Source of the DNA: Sclerodactyla briareus
Lineage: Eukaryota > Echinodermata > Holothuroidea > Dendrochirotida > Sclerodactylidae
Reading direction: 5' to 3'
Assembly (NCBI GenBank): GCA_026419785.1
Contig: JAODTK010001865.1
Coordinates: 248,001-312,000, forward strand
Length of the DNA stretch: 64,000 bases
The translations under genes and the position numbers were made by a program. Below the pieces are notes generated by a model that saw only the letters and a list, made by a program, of their open reading frames with translations, was not told the origin of the DNA and did no database searches. Shown in pieces: positions 1 through 12,029 of this stretch. Each line of letters opens with the position of its first letter. Positions within the stretch are counted from its first letter, which is position 1.

Positions 1-66
1 GAGTCCTTTACCTAATATACAAGCGGTTGCTCATAATGTCCACAGTTTTCTCGAGACAGTAAACAT

Positions 67-1062
67 CAGGGGCGTAGCGAGGTTGGTTATTGGGGGGTGT
101 AGAAGTGATGTTTTGCCAACGGATCCGGCAATGGTGAATGATATGGGGAAGGTGTCCCCCTCCCCCCTGGAAAATTTTGAATATTGAAACGTACTCAATG
201 CAATCTGGTGCAATACTTTTAGTAAAATTGGGCGTTCAGTAATTACTCGACCCCCTCACCACGTACGCGGGACCGTTTCAATTTGAACAACTGGAAAATT
301 CTGTCCGAATTCAAGCAATGCCCGATTTTATTGCAGCTCGTGGTATGAAGCATCCATCGATACCCACTGTGAAAAATTTGACACTCAATGGGGCAAGATC
401 ATATTTTCAGCCATTTATTACAATTCAAGTTCAACAATCTTTCCACTTTTGCCACTCGCATGATTTCCCGCCTAACACGCAGTTCATTGTTTAAGTTCTG
501 GGAAATTCTTTCGTATTGTTTTTTCAGCAATGGCTCCAAATTATGTACTTCTGGAATATGGACCATAGGACACAACTGTCAAAGAACTGACAAACCATGA
601 ACCAAGATGCCAAACGCTAACGTACGCCTTCATTTCCTTTTTGCCGAAATGCGCCAGATCGTCATCTCCTCAATTACACGACCGCGATCTACGGCCGTCC
701 ATTATCTAATTTTTGTCCGCGTGCCACTCTCTTGCCGACCCTGAATGGGTCCATTAGATGAAGAGCCAGGAGTCGAAATAACCCGATATAAAGTCTGGGG
801 CTTCCGTGTTTTTTCTTCTATTCCATTTTCCATTCCCTGCCTTCCTCTTCACTCCCTTACTTCCCTTTTCCTTTCCCTTCCCCTCTTTCTTCTTTTCCTC
901 CTCTCTCTTTTCCTTCTCTTCCTCCTCTCTCCTCTTTTCCTCTTCTTTTCCTTCCGCTTTCTCTCCTTTTCGCCCGACAAACCGAAAATTTGCCGACGGC
1001 ACAGAATTACTGGAGGGGGGGGGGGTGACACCCCCACACCCCTCCGCTCGCTACGGCCCTTG
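67..1062. mobile_element. Candidate non-autonomous DNA transposon (hAT-like ends)
   Basis: The left edge reads CAGGGGCGTAGCGAGG and the right edge, reverse-complemented, reads CAAGGGCCGTAGCGAGCG, so the two ends form terminal inverted repeats of about 16 bases with one indel. Both ends run into G-rich sequence, as in the better supported elements near 32 and 36 kb. The left flank is GTAAACAT; the right side has GTAAACAA two bases beyond the repeat, an imperfect 7-of-8 match to a target duplication. No transposase frame is visible inside. The right part, about 803-990, is almost pure pyrimidine on the plus strand (CTTTTCC-type), so open frames there are low-complexity artefacts. Confidence 0.45.
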
Positions 1063-1239
1063 GTGTAAACAACGCTACCTTTGGCGGAACGCATATTACA
1101 GTAACAGTTTGAGTCTCGATTTAGTCTCGATGAGAACTATCGAAATAACCTAAGTTGGATAACGTATTTTGACACTTCACAATTCACCCCACCCCACCAG
1201 AAAACACGTTGCATTAAAACAATCATCTGCTGTCGATTT

Positions 1240-1375
1240 TTTTTTTCGTCCCCAAACCCATAGGGGGGCAACGGCCCTCCCTGCCCTCCCCCCCCCCCCC
1301 CCCCCCGTGGCCGCCGCTCCTGCCTTCAATACTCATGGGTGCTGAGGGTGGGGCGGGGGGGGGAGTCTGGCAATG
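1240..1375. repeat. G/C homopolymer cluster with a transposon-end-like edge
   Basis: This stretch has a T run, a run of 19 C at 1288-1306, then GTGGCCGCCGCTCCTG. The last part, reverse-complemented, is CAGGAGCGGCGGCCAC followed by the G run. That is the same plan (CAGG..GCGG.. then poly-G) as the hAT-like ends elsewhere in the window, so it may be an isolated end. No partner end was found. Confidence 0.4.
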
Positions 1376-1927
1376 AATTGCACTTTGATTAGTGTTTCGA
1401 ACAAGGTAAGTCGATTTCGATGATGTTTGTTTTTTCTCACCATTTCAATATCTGGAATTTGAAATGAATGGGCTCAAGTGTTAAAACATGGAATGAGTCA
1501 CAAAACATAGATTATCCTTCCAATGGTGCTGTAATTTCCTTTAAAATCTGGGTTTAGGGGTAAAATTTACTTTCAGTGTAAAATTTTGCACAATCATCAA
1601 TATTTCAAAGGATGGAACTGGTTCTCTTTTTTATAAAACAAGAGGGGAAGTCCGGGGGGGGGGGGCTTTTGGGCAGAAATCATAGATTTTTGACAGTTTA
1701 ATGGAAAATCCCATTTTGAATATTTCCGGTATTTTAAGGAATCTCCCTAGATTTTTGGAGCTTCATGAAGTTCTTCTTTGCAGGGTTGCTTGGTTATCCA
1801 GGTTTTGGCTAAACGTGGAAATCACTAAGTCATTTGTTTACCTCAGGCAGTGTCATTAGTGACCTCTGCTTCTTTGCCGAGCCTATATTAGCCTGTAGTA
1901 TACCCCTTTGGACTGGCATATGGAGTC

Positions 1928-2332
1928 ATGAAATCACTGGATAGTGGTGTCTGGCGTCGCGTTATCCTGAGCAAACGAACAAAGCTACGTGTTTTTGGCT
2001 CTATCGTGGAGCTGGGATGTGGAAGGTTCGCTGCCCTGATTCGTAATCTCGCCAACTGCGGTTCTTTGGCACTTGGCGCGCTTCCCGGCGGACGATCCTG
2101 CCCACCGTGTCCTGTGCGAACGGGATCCGGTGGGCCGGGGCTGACCGCCGGACGCCCCGTAACTCGTGGCTGGCGCAGCTTCATGGGTACCACATGGAGT
2201 CGCGAGGGTGGATGGGCCAGGCCCTGGCCCAGGTCTGGTCCCGCTCGCCCGATAATTCCGGGCAATTGGAACGGGTGCGGCGGGTGGACGTTGCTAGGTG
2301 CCTTCCAGCATGTGCACCAGTTAAGTGAATGA
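1928..2332 (+). other. GC-rich island, open in several frames (possible exon)
   Basis: The segment is distinctly richer in G+C than its flanks and stays open in more than one frame. One plus frame runs 134 codons from an ATG (MKSLDSGVWRRVILSKRTKL...). A second, stop-free from 2047 to the TGA near 2328, shows G/C-biased third positions and reads ...RFFGTWRAS... and ...WLAQLHGYHMESRGWM... The minus strand is also open for 125 codons. There is no clear acceptor before the second frame. A coding exon disturbed by indels, a CpG-rich regulatory island and chance are all possible. The product is not recognised. Confidence 0.25.
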
Positions 2333-2339
2333 AGATATC

Positions 2340-3300
2340 AATGTTTTTTTTCCTTCTTCTTTGACCGTCATGAAGAAGATAATGTTTTTGCCAGTTGGGT
2401 GTACCTGTCATTCTTTGGGGATATAATAACGACTCTAGTTTCGGCGTGTTCATGAATCTTGGTTTCCATCATTTTTTTAAAATATCTGAAAATCTTAATT
2501 ACTAACGGTTCAAATTTAGCACACAGTAAAAAAGATCACAAGAACTTTTGTGGCCAAACAAAACAACAAACAAAGCCCCCAAAAACACAAGAAACATATT
2601 TCACAGAATTACCATGATCGGATCTCGCACTCTAGGGACTTTAACGCATGGATCACACAAACTTATCAACCTGTCAACCTAATTCCAATGAAGTTTTTCT
2701 GTTGTTGTTGAACATTGAACTTGGAACATTACCAAAAAAATTACTATGGAACAGGAGTGGTACTAGTCTAAAATAAATATTCAAATCTGGAATATTTCCA
2801 ACGGTATTTCGTGATTATATTGAAAAAAGAACCTTCCTTGGAACTGTGGGGGTGTTATAACCCCCCTCGCATAACCCAAGTGATCAATAAATTTTTTAAC
2901 GCCAAAACGTTAAAAAACAAAATACCCCTCAGACAACTCTCTCGATACGGAACGCGCCATGGTCTTGAATGTTATCTGAAAATAACATCTGAGACCTATA
3001 TGTGAGCACTTTTCTGCACAGCGCCACAATAATCCATTCAGCTGTTCAGAACAAGACAATGAGTTCTTAGGAGAATAATCTTTGATAAACCAATCTGCCA
3101 AATATAAATTTCCAGTATTTAATTGTTTATGGAACAAGGTGATTTCATACAAGGGTGAAAATGTTATTTTTGGGTTTGTTTTAAACAAAAGGCCTATTTG
3201 TCATGGAATGGTTTCCGTAGATAGCGTGATCTTCCTCTGTAATCAGATAAAAATGACACAGAAATAAACAGAGCCGCAAAAAATTAATTGAAAAAATACG
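2340..3300. other. No gene or repeat recognised
   Basis: A/T-rich sequence with short poly-T and poly-A runs. I see no paired splice sites around an open frame, no RNA gene and no transposon end. Confidence 0.5.
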
Positions 3301-3308
3301 ATGATGTA

Positions 3309-3378
3309 GACGGCGGTATCCACACCGGTATTCCACAACCGGTATCCACCGGTATCCACACCGATATCCACACCACGA
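3309..3378. repeat. Short minisatellite, CCGGTATCCACA-type unit
   Basis: About five degenerate copies of a 10-12 base unit, GGTATCCACACC, stand head to tail, one copy interrupted as GGTATTCCACAACC. The unit contains CCGGTA and is bounded by ordinary sequence. Confidence 0.8.
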
Positions 3379-3399
3379 GATACGTACCAGCATCGATCG

Positions 3400-5080
3400 C
3401 ACGAAGAGCAGTCCAAAATGAAGTTGTAATGGTAATTATATAACTGTAATGATGATTATTAAAGTGAAGCATATAATCAAGGACTGAGAAGTAACGATCC
3501 GCATCTATCTGCATGACAGTGAGTTCGATCTATGAAGCTCCAATGTATAAAAAAATTCCCTTGCGGCGGGCTTTAGTTTGAAGGCGGTTTGCAGTCTCGT
3601 CCAATACGCGCACCGTCAGTCGTATGACTTAACTTGGTCGGGTTGGTGCAGTGCATGAAGTATCTGTTTTACCCATTCTGTGGTTTTCTTGTTTAGGATG
3701 TCCTCGTTCATTTTGCTCAGTATTCCTTCACTATTTTTACTGCTGGAATATTTCATTTCAACGTAATGTTGAGACAATTGCATTGATTTCACTGTTGCAC
3801 GATTCGGACTTGCATGTACTGTTTTCTACAATTGTTTGCCATACACAGCGGGTAGAGAGGGGCGGGGACCCCCCTAATTATTGAGTGGAGGGACGTCCCC
3901 CTAAAAAATTAAACACGTCGCACGCACAGGGCTGATTATTATACGTTGCTCCCTTTGAAATGCAACTAAGTCATCAGGCAGGGGTCATAAAGGTCGATTA
4001 TTGAACATAACCGATTTACCAGAAAACTGGTACATAGTGAATATTGAAGAGACCATATCGTTTCACAACACCCAGCGAATAATGGCCGTACTATCTGACG
4101 TGGGCACTACAAAATCCTTTCGTGGTATCTCGGGACTGCTATCATTGACAGACAGTCTTAAACCTGTTGTGTTCATCAATGTTCTAGAATGTGTAATATT
4201 TACACAATACTATGTAACTGGCACCCTTTCCCAAACCTTTCCCAAATTCGTGAGATTTTGTTTTTTAAGCACACAAATTGGTCAAGATTATAACAATGAT
4301 TGTTTAATTGGCGACATACACAATAATGAGTGAGCTAGTTATACAACCTTTTTAGGAGTGTATCCTGACGATAGAAGATATTCTAAAACGAATATCGATG
4401 CTTACTTTCTCATCGCGACTCAGCACCCGTCATCATCGCCCCCTGAACTGCTTCCTGCGTCAATCTAGGAGAGTTATAGGGAAGGGGCAGATGTGAACCT
4501 ATACTCTCCCGTTCAAAGACACCATGCAAGTCAGTTTACCCGACCAGACGACTGAAGATTCCATCTGCTTTGTTACCGAATGAAATGACTTTAGGCTAGG
4601 ATTCCATACATGCGTATTCGGTCCAGTATGCGCATGTGAAAATTCGTCAATTTACGTGAACTCAGCGGGGGCCACTGTCTGAATATGTCACATCTAGTTT
4701 GCAAAGATGGATATTGGTGTCCACAAAGGCAAAAAAATAAATGAAGGCAAACCCAACACGAATGGGCGAAATAAGCACATGTCCCAATGCGTATCCGGAT
4801 GCGTATCACCGCGAATGACTCTCTATGGAATATCTTCCTCTAAAGTCAATCACCGACAATATACATTGGATGCTGCATTTTTATGGTCTTTTCGCTAAAC
4901 GTAAGTGTTTTCTCTTTCTGAAACACGGTCAGGTTTGTAAATATGTGATGTCACCATCCAGCCCGGATACTCATCGCATCTAGGGAATCCCAGCCTTTAT
5001 TGTGGCAATCCCACCTTATATCGCTTCCGTACACGTTTATCGTTCAATTATTTTTCACGATCACTTTTTTCTTACAAAAA
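3400..5080. other. No gene recognised
   Basis: A 110-codon frame at 4001-4333 starts on TTG rather than ATG and has no convincing splice sites. A small G/C patch at 3850-3895 (GGGGCGGGGACCCCCC) resembles transposon edges. Nothing else stands out. Confidence 0.4.
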
Positions 5081-5343
5081 TTTCGTGACAATTTTCCAGG
5101 AAAATGTTATGCCTCCCCTGAAGAAGACCAATAATGGTAATGCAATTTTTGCCGGAGACTGTTTTCCATCGCGTGCGCCAATCTGCAATCGCCTGAGCGT
5201 TCGACATTTTTTAATCATGCTTCGATCAACCGCCGAGCTAGAGAAAAATTATGCAATTAGCATTTGCAGGTCATGAAATTTCTAGTAATCTGTGGCTTCT
5301 CCCAGCCGGAATACTTTTGTTCACTAAATTGATTCAAACCAAC

Positions 5344-5466
5344 CTGTCCGTCTTGTCCGTTGGTTGGTTCTCGTAAGCTGAATAGCCTGGCGGGGCTGGA
5401 CATTGTTACAGTTTCTTCATAGACGCCCAGGACGCGAAACATTGCCATCCAGGGGGCCTCCCAACT
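5344..5466 (-). CDS. Weak candidate exon, product unknown
   Basis: On the minus strand a 41-codon frame lies between a possible acceptor (GCCCTAG) and a possible donor (CAG|GTTGGT) and begins SWEAPWMAMFRVLGVYEETV. It is phase 0 at both ends. The acceptor has a poor pyrimidine tract. The plus strand here is GC-rich up to about 5560 without a better frame. The sequence is protein-like in composition but matches no family I know. It could equally be part of a repeat, because marine invertebrate repeats often have GC-rich edges like this one. Confidence 0.2.
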
Positions 5467-6735
5467 CTAGGGCTATGTGGTTGCGGCCCCTGCCGGCTCA
5501 CGACGGCTCTGAACGCCCCGCGGGGGGAACTGTCTCACTGCGCCTAGGGAGGATTAGCGATTCGACAACCAATCGTGTCGGGGTGAAATGATGATGATTG
5601 TGAAAATGTGAATAACGATGTCCCACTCTTATGGAAAAATAAGAGATGCACGTTGTATGATCACGCGTGATTGCGGGATCAGTGAATGTTGTTAGGAAAT
5701 GGTCAGTGAGTTCCATGATTTCAGAGCCTGGTAGGGGAGTTGGGTGGGTGTGGGAGTCACTCCGGCACATAACCCCTGACTATTTCCTCTCGAAAACTTC
5801 AAAAATGGTACCGCTGCACCCTCGCTGGGCGCTACGCCACACACTGCCATAAAAAATATTAACATCGGACACCATTTAATTAGCCTGTCACATAACTAAA
5901 ACTTCAAGACATGAAATCATATACGGATGTCCATACGTTAATTTATCATGATGAATTCGCAGGAAGTACATCCTAATTAAGCCTCAATTACATTATGTTA
6001 TCCCTCCCCTCGATGACTCAAAGTGAAGATGAGATACACAATATGCTAATATATAATTTTTAATTTACGTCTCTTCAAGTGGGAACAAGTCTTAGGAAAA
6101 TCATACGAAGCTTTGGCAAAGGGTAGGGGTGCAACAAAGCCGATATTTCGAGGGGAGAAGAGGAGGTTCGTATAACTGCGGTTCCCATTTAGCGTATTAT
6201 ACTCTTTAAAATGATCCGGGAGTGGCTTTTTATATACTCCTATACTCCGCTTATTTATTGTTATACTAATGTGTGTATTAATACATATAAATTCCGAAGA
6301 ACTAATCAATTGAGCTGAGTTGGTAACATGGTTCACCCCCGGCGTAATGTGTAGCTTATATTATTACAATATTTGTTCTTCTTCGATTTATTCCATCTTG
6401 TCTCAAATATATTACATGCATGGTCAAGAGAACCAGCTAGGATAGGATTTGACCCAAGCCAATTCCAAGCAACCAACTTTTCGGTAGTTTAGCATCATGG
6501 CAAACCAAGCGGTGAAAATACAGTATTCAAAACTCAAAACTAGTGTCATTGCTTAGATCACGGTGACACGTTGCCGTTGAATGATACGTGTCAGGCTTTC
6601 GTAAAACAGTAATATGATAAGCTCCTGACAATATAGGTCACTTTAATCCTGTCATTTATCCCAGTATTCTGATCTAAGATGAAAGCCCTCACACTATAAC
6701 CCCAAATTATGCCTATTTTAATTGTTCACCTCCAG

Positions 6736-6844
6736 GACAGACGTGTGAGAATTAATCAGGGGAAAATAATACCGGACGATCCTGACGCGGGGGAGTACGG
6801 TAGAACGTTAACGGCCACAGTAAAGGATTCGAACAAAACGATTG
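6736..6844 (+). CDS. Candidate internal exon, product unknown
   Basis: A 109-base exon is bounded by a good acceptor (TTGTTCACCTCCAG) and a consensus donor (ATTG|GTAAGTAC). Only one of the three frames is open. It reads DRRVRINQGKIIPDDPDAGE and then YGRTLTATVKDSNKTI, ending one base into a codon. The mix of charged residues and alternating beta-type stretches suggests an extracellular beta-sandwich module (Ig, FNIII or Calx-beta-like), but no diagnostic cysteine or motif is present, so the family is left open. A plus-strand terminal-exon candidate lies at 8808-8883; whether the two belong together is unknown. The gene would run left to right, opposite to the exon at 7909-8096. Confidence 0.55.
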
Positions 6845-7034
6845 GTAAGTACTATGTTACCTAATAAGCGGACGTGTCGGAACACGGGCATTAATTGGAA
6901 TAAAATAAATAATAATATTATAATAAAAAGGAGCGTGAAACACGATGTGCGAAATTCGAGGCTTATGATTGATCTATGAGAATTGAAGAACACATCGTTA
7001 TTTGATAAGATTCTCGCTGTTGTTTTGTAATTAT

Positions 7035-7180
7035 TCCCTAAGCAAGTTGGAGGAGAGAAAAAGAAGAGATAGGAAAAAGAAGAGAATGGGCGAGAAGTGA
7101 GAAAGGAGGAGAGAAGTGGGAACGAAAGGAAAGCGACACGAGGGAAGATAATAGGTGAGAGGAGATGAAAGAAGTGCAAA
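7035..7180. repeat. Purine-rich low-complexity tract
   Basis: The plus strand is an irregular GAGAAAG-type purine tract. The 127- and 71-codon minus-strand frames across it (rich in S, F, L and P) are simple products of the low-complexity sequence. Confidence 0.7.
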
Positions 7181-7908
7181 AACAAAAACAAACAAGCAGC
7201 CAGAGATTAGACGAAGCCAGTCGGAAAAAAGAAGAGTGAACCGAAGACATCACTTGCGTTAGAGGGTTAACGTACGCACGCGGTATTCATCCACTGTTCA
7301 GTATAATCATTAATATATGATCGGAAACGTGTCACGAAGTAAATGGAAGACACGGGGATTTTGCACATCTCTGTCGAGATTTCGATCATACTTCGCTTAA
7401 GGTTTGGTATTGTCAGTAGTTTTTTTTAATTACTTATGTGTGTCTCGACGAAGCCATTGCCCACCCCCACCTCGCACGCCCAGTCCCAGTGTGTTCTCAC
7501 CCTCCCCCCGTTTTGCATTTTGATCAAGCTTTATCGATATATATACAGTATACGCGCAATTATATCATAATATTATTGCATATGTGACGCCTTGTATTGA
7601 GAATTTCCAAATATACCAGTATCTACAATATTGGTGAAAAACTGTAGCTTCTTACTTGCTAAGTCGAGAGACATGTGACCAGGTGGTTCGCATTATCAGA
7701 CTCGTCTTGTTTATCTCTCCCCTCCCTTCCACCTCTTCTTTTCTCTCATAAAGAATCTACTCATCGATGAAACACTCCATATGACCCCCAAGATTATAGT
7801 CGGCTCACCTACATCCGACATTCTCGTTAGGAATTTCATGATGGCACGTATAAAGTATATTTATATGTGCTGGTATTCTTGGAAGATTACCCATTCAAAT
7901 TTCCTTAC

Positions 7909-8096
7909 AATGATCACATTACTTTCGGTAATTTTAAATCGAAGGGGAGCCATAATCACGAGAGAGATCAGTTGCTTGGCACCCGAAGTTTCAAACTCAA
8001 TGAAAAGCCTGACTGACGGGTACGCGACCGAGTTCACGATTGGTAACATGGCTTCAATGACAATATCCCCCCGTCTTCGTGGATCCGTCTGTATCC
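7909..8096 (-). CDS. Candidate internal exon, product unknown
   Basis: A 188-base minus-strand exon sits between the acceptor TTTCATAATGTGTCAG, preceded by a pyrimidine-rich run (CTCTCTACTCTCACATTTC), and the donor ATT|GTAAGG. One frame is open through 62 codons while the other two stop within 25 codons. It reads GIQTDPRRRGDIVIEAMLPI, continues with ...YPSVRLFIEFETSGAKQLIS and ends ITESNVII at a codon boundary. Hydrophobic and polar residues alternate as in a beta-rich extracellular domain. There is no cysteine and no motif I can name. No partner exon was identified with confidence. Confidence 0.5.
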
Positions 8097-8807
8097 CTGA
8101 CACATTATGAAATGTGAGAGTAGAGAGAGTTATTAACATAATTTCCGTATTATTTGTCACTACGTGCCAATGGAGAAGATCACGATTTCATTCAACTTCG
8201 ACAGCCCAACGGCGCAAATTATTACAAATTCCCCAATTCCCGATTGGGGCATGAATTGCATTGGGGAACCTCGATATCAAATATCGTATTTGTGATGTCC
8301 ATTCATTGTCGAAACCTCTCTAAGGCTAGGACATGATGCGTTTCCAGTGTTTGTTGTGGCGATTTCTGTGAAGCTCAGATACTCGCTAGTGTTAAATCGT
8401 CGAAAATAAAGCAGTTGACTAATTCCTCTTTAGTGTCCCTTACAGCAGCAGGAGATGAACCCGGGTCTACGAACACTTACCAATTATTAAACCGAAACCA
8501 CCCGAGATTCCTTATTGCGATCTATAAGGCGATTTTTTTTATCGTGACGTTTTGTGCCGATTATCGGTTGTGTCAGATTGTCAACACTCTGCCCGCGCAC
8601 GGCGAAACGAAAACATTCGCGATTGTGTGTGCGTGGATTGAACGGCAATCTCCTCCGTATTTGAAAGTTTTTCTTCAGGAGATGATGTCACATGACTAGG
8701 CATGACAAAAACGCATCCAGCATAAAGGGGCGTAAACTCAAGCGTTTTTTTTGAGGGGTGAAGTCTTTTTCGCCCGGTGAAATCGGTCAGTTTTCATTTT
8801 TTCGCAG

Positions 8808-8883
8808 TCGCCATGCAAAAATGTTTGCCCTGCCAGAGAGCGGGGAAAGTTTACCCCCTCCTAATGAAGAGGTCGTCGTCTGA
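8808..8883 (+). CDS. Candidate terminal exon, product unknown
   Basis: A strong acceptor (CAGTTTTCATTTTTTCGCAG) is followed by one base and 24 codons ending in TGA: RHAKMFALPESGESLPPP, then NEEVVV. The acidic, proline-rich, hydrophobic-ended tail is what one expects of a cytoplasmic C-terminus, but it is short enough to be chance. It could be the end of the gene whose exon lies at 6736-6844. No AATAAA is seen within 150 bases of the stop. Confidence 0.3.
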
Positions 8884-8899
8884 TCGCAACTGGCGGAAA

Positions 8900-9830
8900 C
8901 GGAAATGCGACAAAAGAGGTTTGCATGATGTCACGATGAAAAGACCGTCTCAGTACAAATCAATGCCAACATCGAACCGTACATCGTACTCAAACTAATA
9001 TGAAAAGTAGTCCCGATAGTCAGCGAGACCATTTTTGAGTGACGTCATGTGAACGGCACAGTCCATTATCTGCCGGGTGTTGGGGACCATAATTCCCCAA
9101 GTAGCCAGATAAGTACGACACCTTTCAGTGAGTACAAGAAAAAGGCAAATGAGTCAGTTGTTAGGGTACTCAATTGTTAGATTCAAATACAGAACAGTAG
9201 GCCTGTACAAAGTCTCCTCTTCAATCAACCTCTTGCGACAGACAAGGGAAATGGAAGTCGTTGAAAGTCGTTGTGTACACTGAACAGCGTTTCAATGTTA
9301 CATAATATTAGGTTATTTCCAATAAGAAAATATAACATCAAGGTTGCCTGTTGCCTTTGTTTAGGTCAGCGAATAACAATTTCCTGATACGCTCACCGGA
9401 TTTGCTAAAACATTAGGTGGGCAAGTTCGGGAAGAAAAAGACCACAAGGCGATCGCACCCAAGTGTCTCGCCTAGTTGCGCGCGGATCAGTGGTTTCTTC
9501 TCTTTAGTCCCATGCCCAAAAAACAAGTACAAGGCATTTCATGTGTGGCCTCCAAGATTGTGATATTAGCATTTAACATAACCAGCTACTAATCAGTGAC
9601 AAAATTCAAAATTCGTAAGGGGGGGGGGACTGTCATTGACCATGTCTACTAAAGGGTATACGTTCTGTGGGAATGTGACTAAAAGTGACTCCAATTATGA
9701 AATTAGACACAATATTCAAACTAATTTCCGCACTTTAATATCGTAAGGAATAATGTGGACCACACTTATACATTTCACGGAATCCAAAAACCTGAACATT
9801 TGCATGAATGGAGCAAGTTATACACACTGC
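8900..9830. other. No gene recognised
   Basis: Apart from a G10 run near 9620, no repeats, RNA genes or splice-bounded frames were recognised. Confidence 0.45.
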
Positions 9831-9834
9831 CATA

Positions 9835-10320
9835 ACCTCTAGTGCCTCGAGTCAATGTTAAAACATTTAGAAACTAAACGTAGACCATACCCATCAAGCC
9901 CCCCACCCCATGAACAATCGAACGAAATTTGCAAATTTGGAATAAATCATTCAAAACCCACTGAATGACCTCTAGCGACTCTGTTGTATGTTGGAAAGTG
10001 GGAGAGTAAAGGTACGCCATATCTACCAAGTTTCAAGAGATCGCAAAATAAAAAGTATGCATATTTGTGCCAAATTAGACACGTTGAAGGGCCTCCAGTG
10101 ACCCTGCATCCAGCATGCTTAAAAAGTTTTGGAAATAAAGGTAAACCATGCCCACCCGGTTTCATGGAAATCCAAGCAACTTCACATTGTGGCAAATATG
10201 CAAATTAAGATACATTGAATGACCTCCATTGACCCCGAATTCTTGTTAAAAAAAGTTGGGACGAAGGTAGACCATTTCACCAAGTTCGGGAAATCCGAAT
10301 TTGAAATTTCGCATAAAGAA
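9835..10320. repeat. Degenerate tandem repeat, about 125-bp unit
   Basis: Roughly four units each contain a run like 'ATGACCTCTAGTGACCC', then 'GTAGACCATACCCACCAAG', then 'TTTGGAAATCC' and 'GCAAATTAGACACATTGA'. The matching blocks begin near 9835, 9966, 10091 and 10216. The array abuts the SINE that follows. Frames of about 80 codons on both strands arise from the repeat. Confidence 0.65.
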
Positions 10321-10341
10321 ATGTCCCGAAACGTTTAACAA

Positions 10342-10641
10342 GATGGCGTGGTGCCCTAATTAGATAGCGTCGAGCCCTTGTAACCCAGAGATTGTGGGTT
10401 CGAGTCGCCACGTTGTACCCTGAGCAAGGTACTCTATCCCGCTTGCTTCTCTTCACCAAGGTGTACAAATGGGGACCGTGAGGTATCAGAACACAACTGG
10501 CGCTTATCTAGCTGCTGCTATATACCCCGGATTGTCGAGTGCGTGACTGGTCCGTATGATCGGGGTATGTTGTAAGCGCTTCGAGCACTTCGGTGTAAAC
10601 TGCGTTTATATACGAAATTGACATATTATTCTTATTATTAA
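10342..10641 (+). mobile_element. tRNA-derived SINE
   Basis: The 5' part is tRNA-like: an A-box-like TAATTAGATAGCGTCG, then a B box GGGTTCGAGTC at 10396-10406. A non-tRNA body follows (CCTGAGCAAGGTACTCTAYCC, then TTCACCAAGGTGTACAAATGG) of a kind I recall as widespread in SINEs of marine invertebrates. The element ends in an (ATT)n tail at 10624-10641. Length is about 300 bp. The A and B boxes would form an internal RNA polymerase III promoter. It directly follows the tandem array. Confidence 0.8.
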
Positions 10642-10927
10642 GCAACTGTACAATACGCTGAAATCTACTCACTCATCTACCTTCTAATCCTGACTAGTAC
10701 CAAAAGCCATGTCACCATTAGCACCCTACAGTTTCATCCGTAATCTTGCTAACTAGCCAAACAATACATTCATAAAATAAGGGTAATTACCTACTTAATT
10801 TGTGACTTGTGTGCCCAAATCTAATCAATCAGTGCATGTTCAACCCAACCCCGATACACATAACAAACTTTCATAAAATCGTCTTAAACCTGTTTCGGGA
10901 AATCCGCTAAACGGAGAAGTGGGACCA

Positions 10928-11050
10928 AACACACACACATACATACATACACACATCACAGCACCACCATTATATATATATATATATATAACACACACCA
11001 CACACACACACACAATCACACGCGCGCGCGCTCGCGTATACCTACACACG
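10928..11050. repeat. Compound microsatellite (CA)n, (TA)n, (CG)n
   Basis: The cluster has (CA)n with CATA interruptions, (TA)10 at 10971-10990, more (CA)n, then CGCGCGCGCG. The minus-strand frame across it is a translation of the microsatellite. Confidence 0.95.
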
Positions 11051-12025
11051 CGACAACGTGATCGCTAAGGTCTCTTCTTAAACTTTGTTCAGTAGATACG
11101 AAAAGTGGACACGCTAACAATTCTAGTTCGGTTTGTCGGCGACGTAATCGAGTATTAGCAGTGAATTAGTCCTCGGTGGAATTGGAGACCTCACATTTTT
11201 TTTCCAATGACGTCACTAGTGGACCACTAAGTGAAAAGTGTCAAGACAATTCCCATCCAATGAATGCCTACATCTATTTATTCTTCAAATTATGTGCAGC
11301 CACATGCAAATCTGTTCATCTTGATCATGTACAGAGATTTAAAAAAAAAAAGTTACAATTTTGCTTGATTTTTGATTTTAAAACGGGTATTTTATCTCCT
11401 CTTTTCATTGACTGTTAATCTCATCAAAGATGGTTAGCAAGTCATAAGACATTTTGGAGAAAGCGTGCTATGACTGAATGTTACACACGGGTGGGAGTGT
11501 CTATTCCAGTAAACACATTGACCCGTACCTGTAATGAATCTCGTTTTCAGATGGTTTACATTTCTCTATTTGTCTTGTAGAAATTTCATAAAATTTCACC
11601 AGTATTCGACGACAACTAGTTCTACTATCTTTTCACTAAATCTGGATTATGGAAAGATAACTACTTGGAAATTAGGTTCTGGACATAACGGAATGGTTTT
11701 AGCTAGAACAAAACTGACACTCCATGACCTCCAAAACGGGTCCTCCTGATCGTTCCCAGTTTGACAAGTCACCGATTGCAGAGATTGTGTTTTCCAACCT
11801 TGTTTTCTGCCACCAGTGGATTGTCTTATTCACCCAGGATCATCGGTGTACCTTCCATAGAACATACTCCGTCGAGCAGCATATTTTTCTGCCACCTGTA
11901 AATCGATTAATTTTGTTCTCCACAACAATGGCACACATCAGACAATATTTCACTAAACTTCTCTAGACTGCCATCAAGGCATATGTGTCCGCCAAACTTG
12001 ATTTATGCCACTCTCTTTTGTAGGG
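11051..12025. other. No gene recognised
   Basis: A/T-rich unique-looking sequence. Frames of 70-80 codons at 11176-11418, 11534-11749 and 11724-11966 lack coding character and splice support. Confidence 0.45.
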
Positions 12026-12029
12026 GGGG

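Noticed and set aside
754-1094. Overlapping Lys/Glu/Arg-rich and Phe/Ser/Leu-rich frames
   Set aside because: Translations of a pyrimidine/purine tract in the transposon-like element.
8415-8699. 94-codon plus frame (GDEPGSTNTYQLLNRN...)
   Set aside because: It is protein-like after a possible acceptor, but a strong donor on the opposite strand (TTG|GTAAGTG near 8478) conflicts and no product is recognised.
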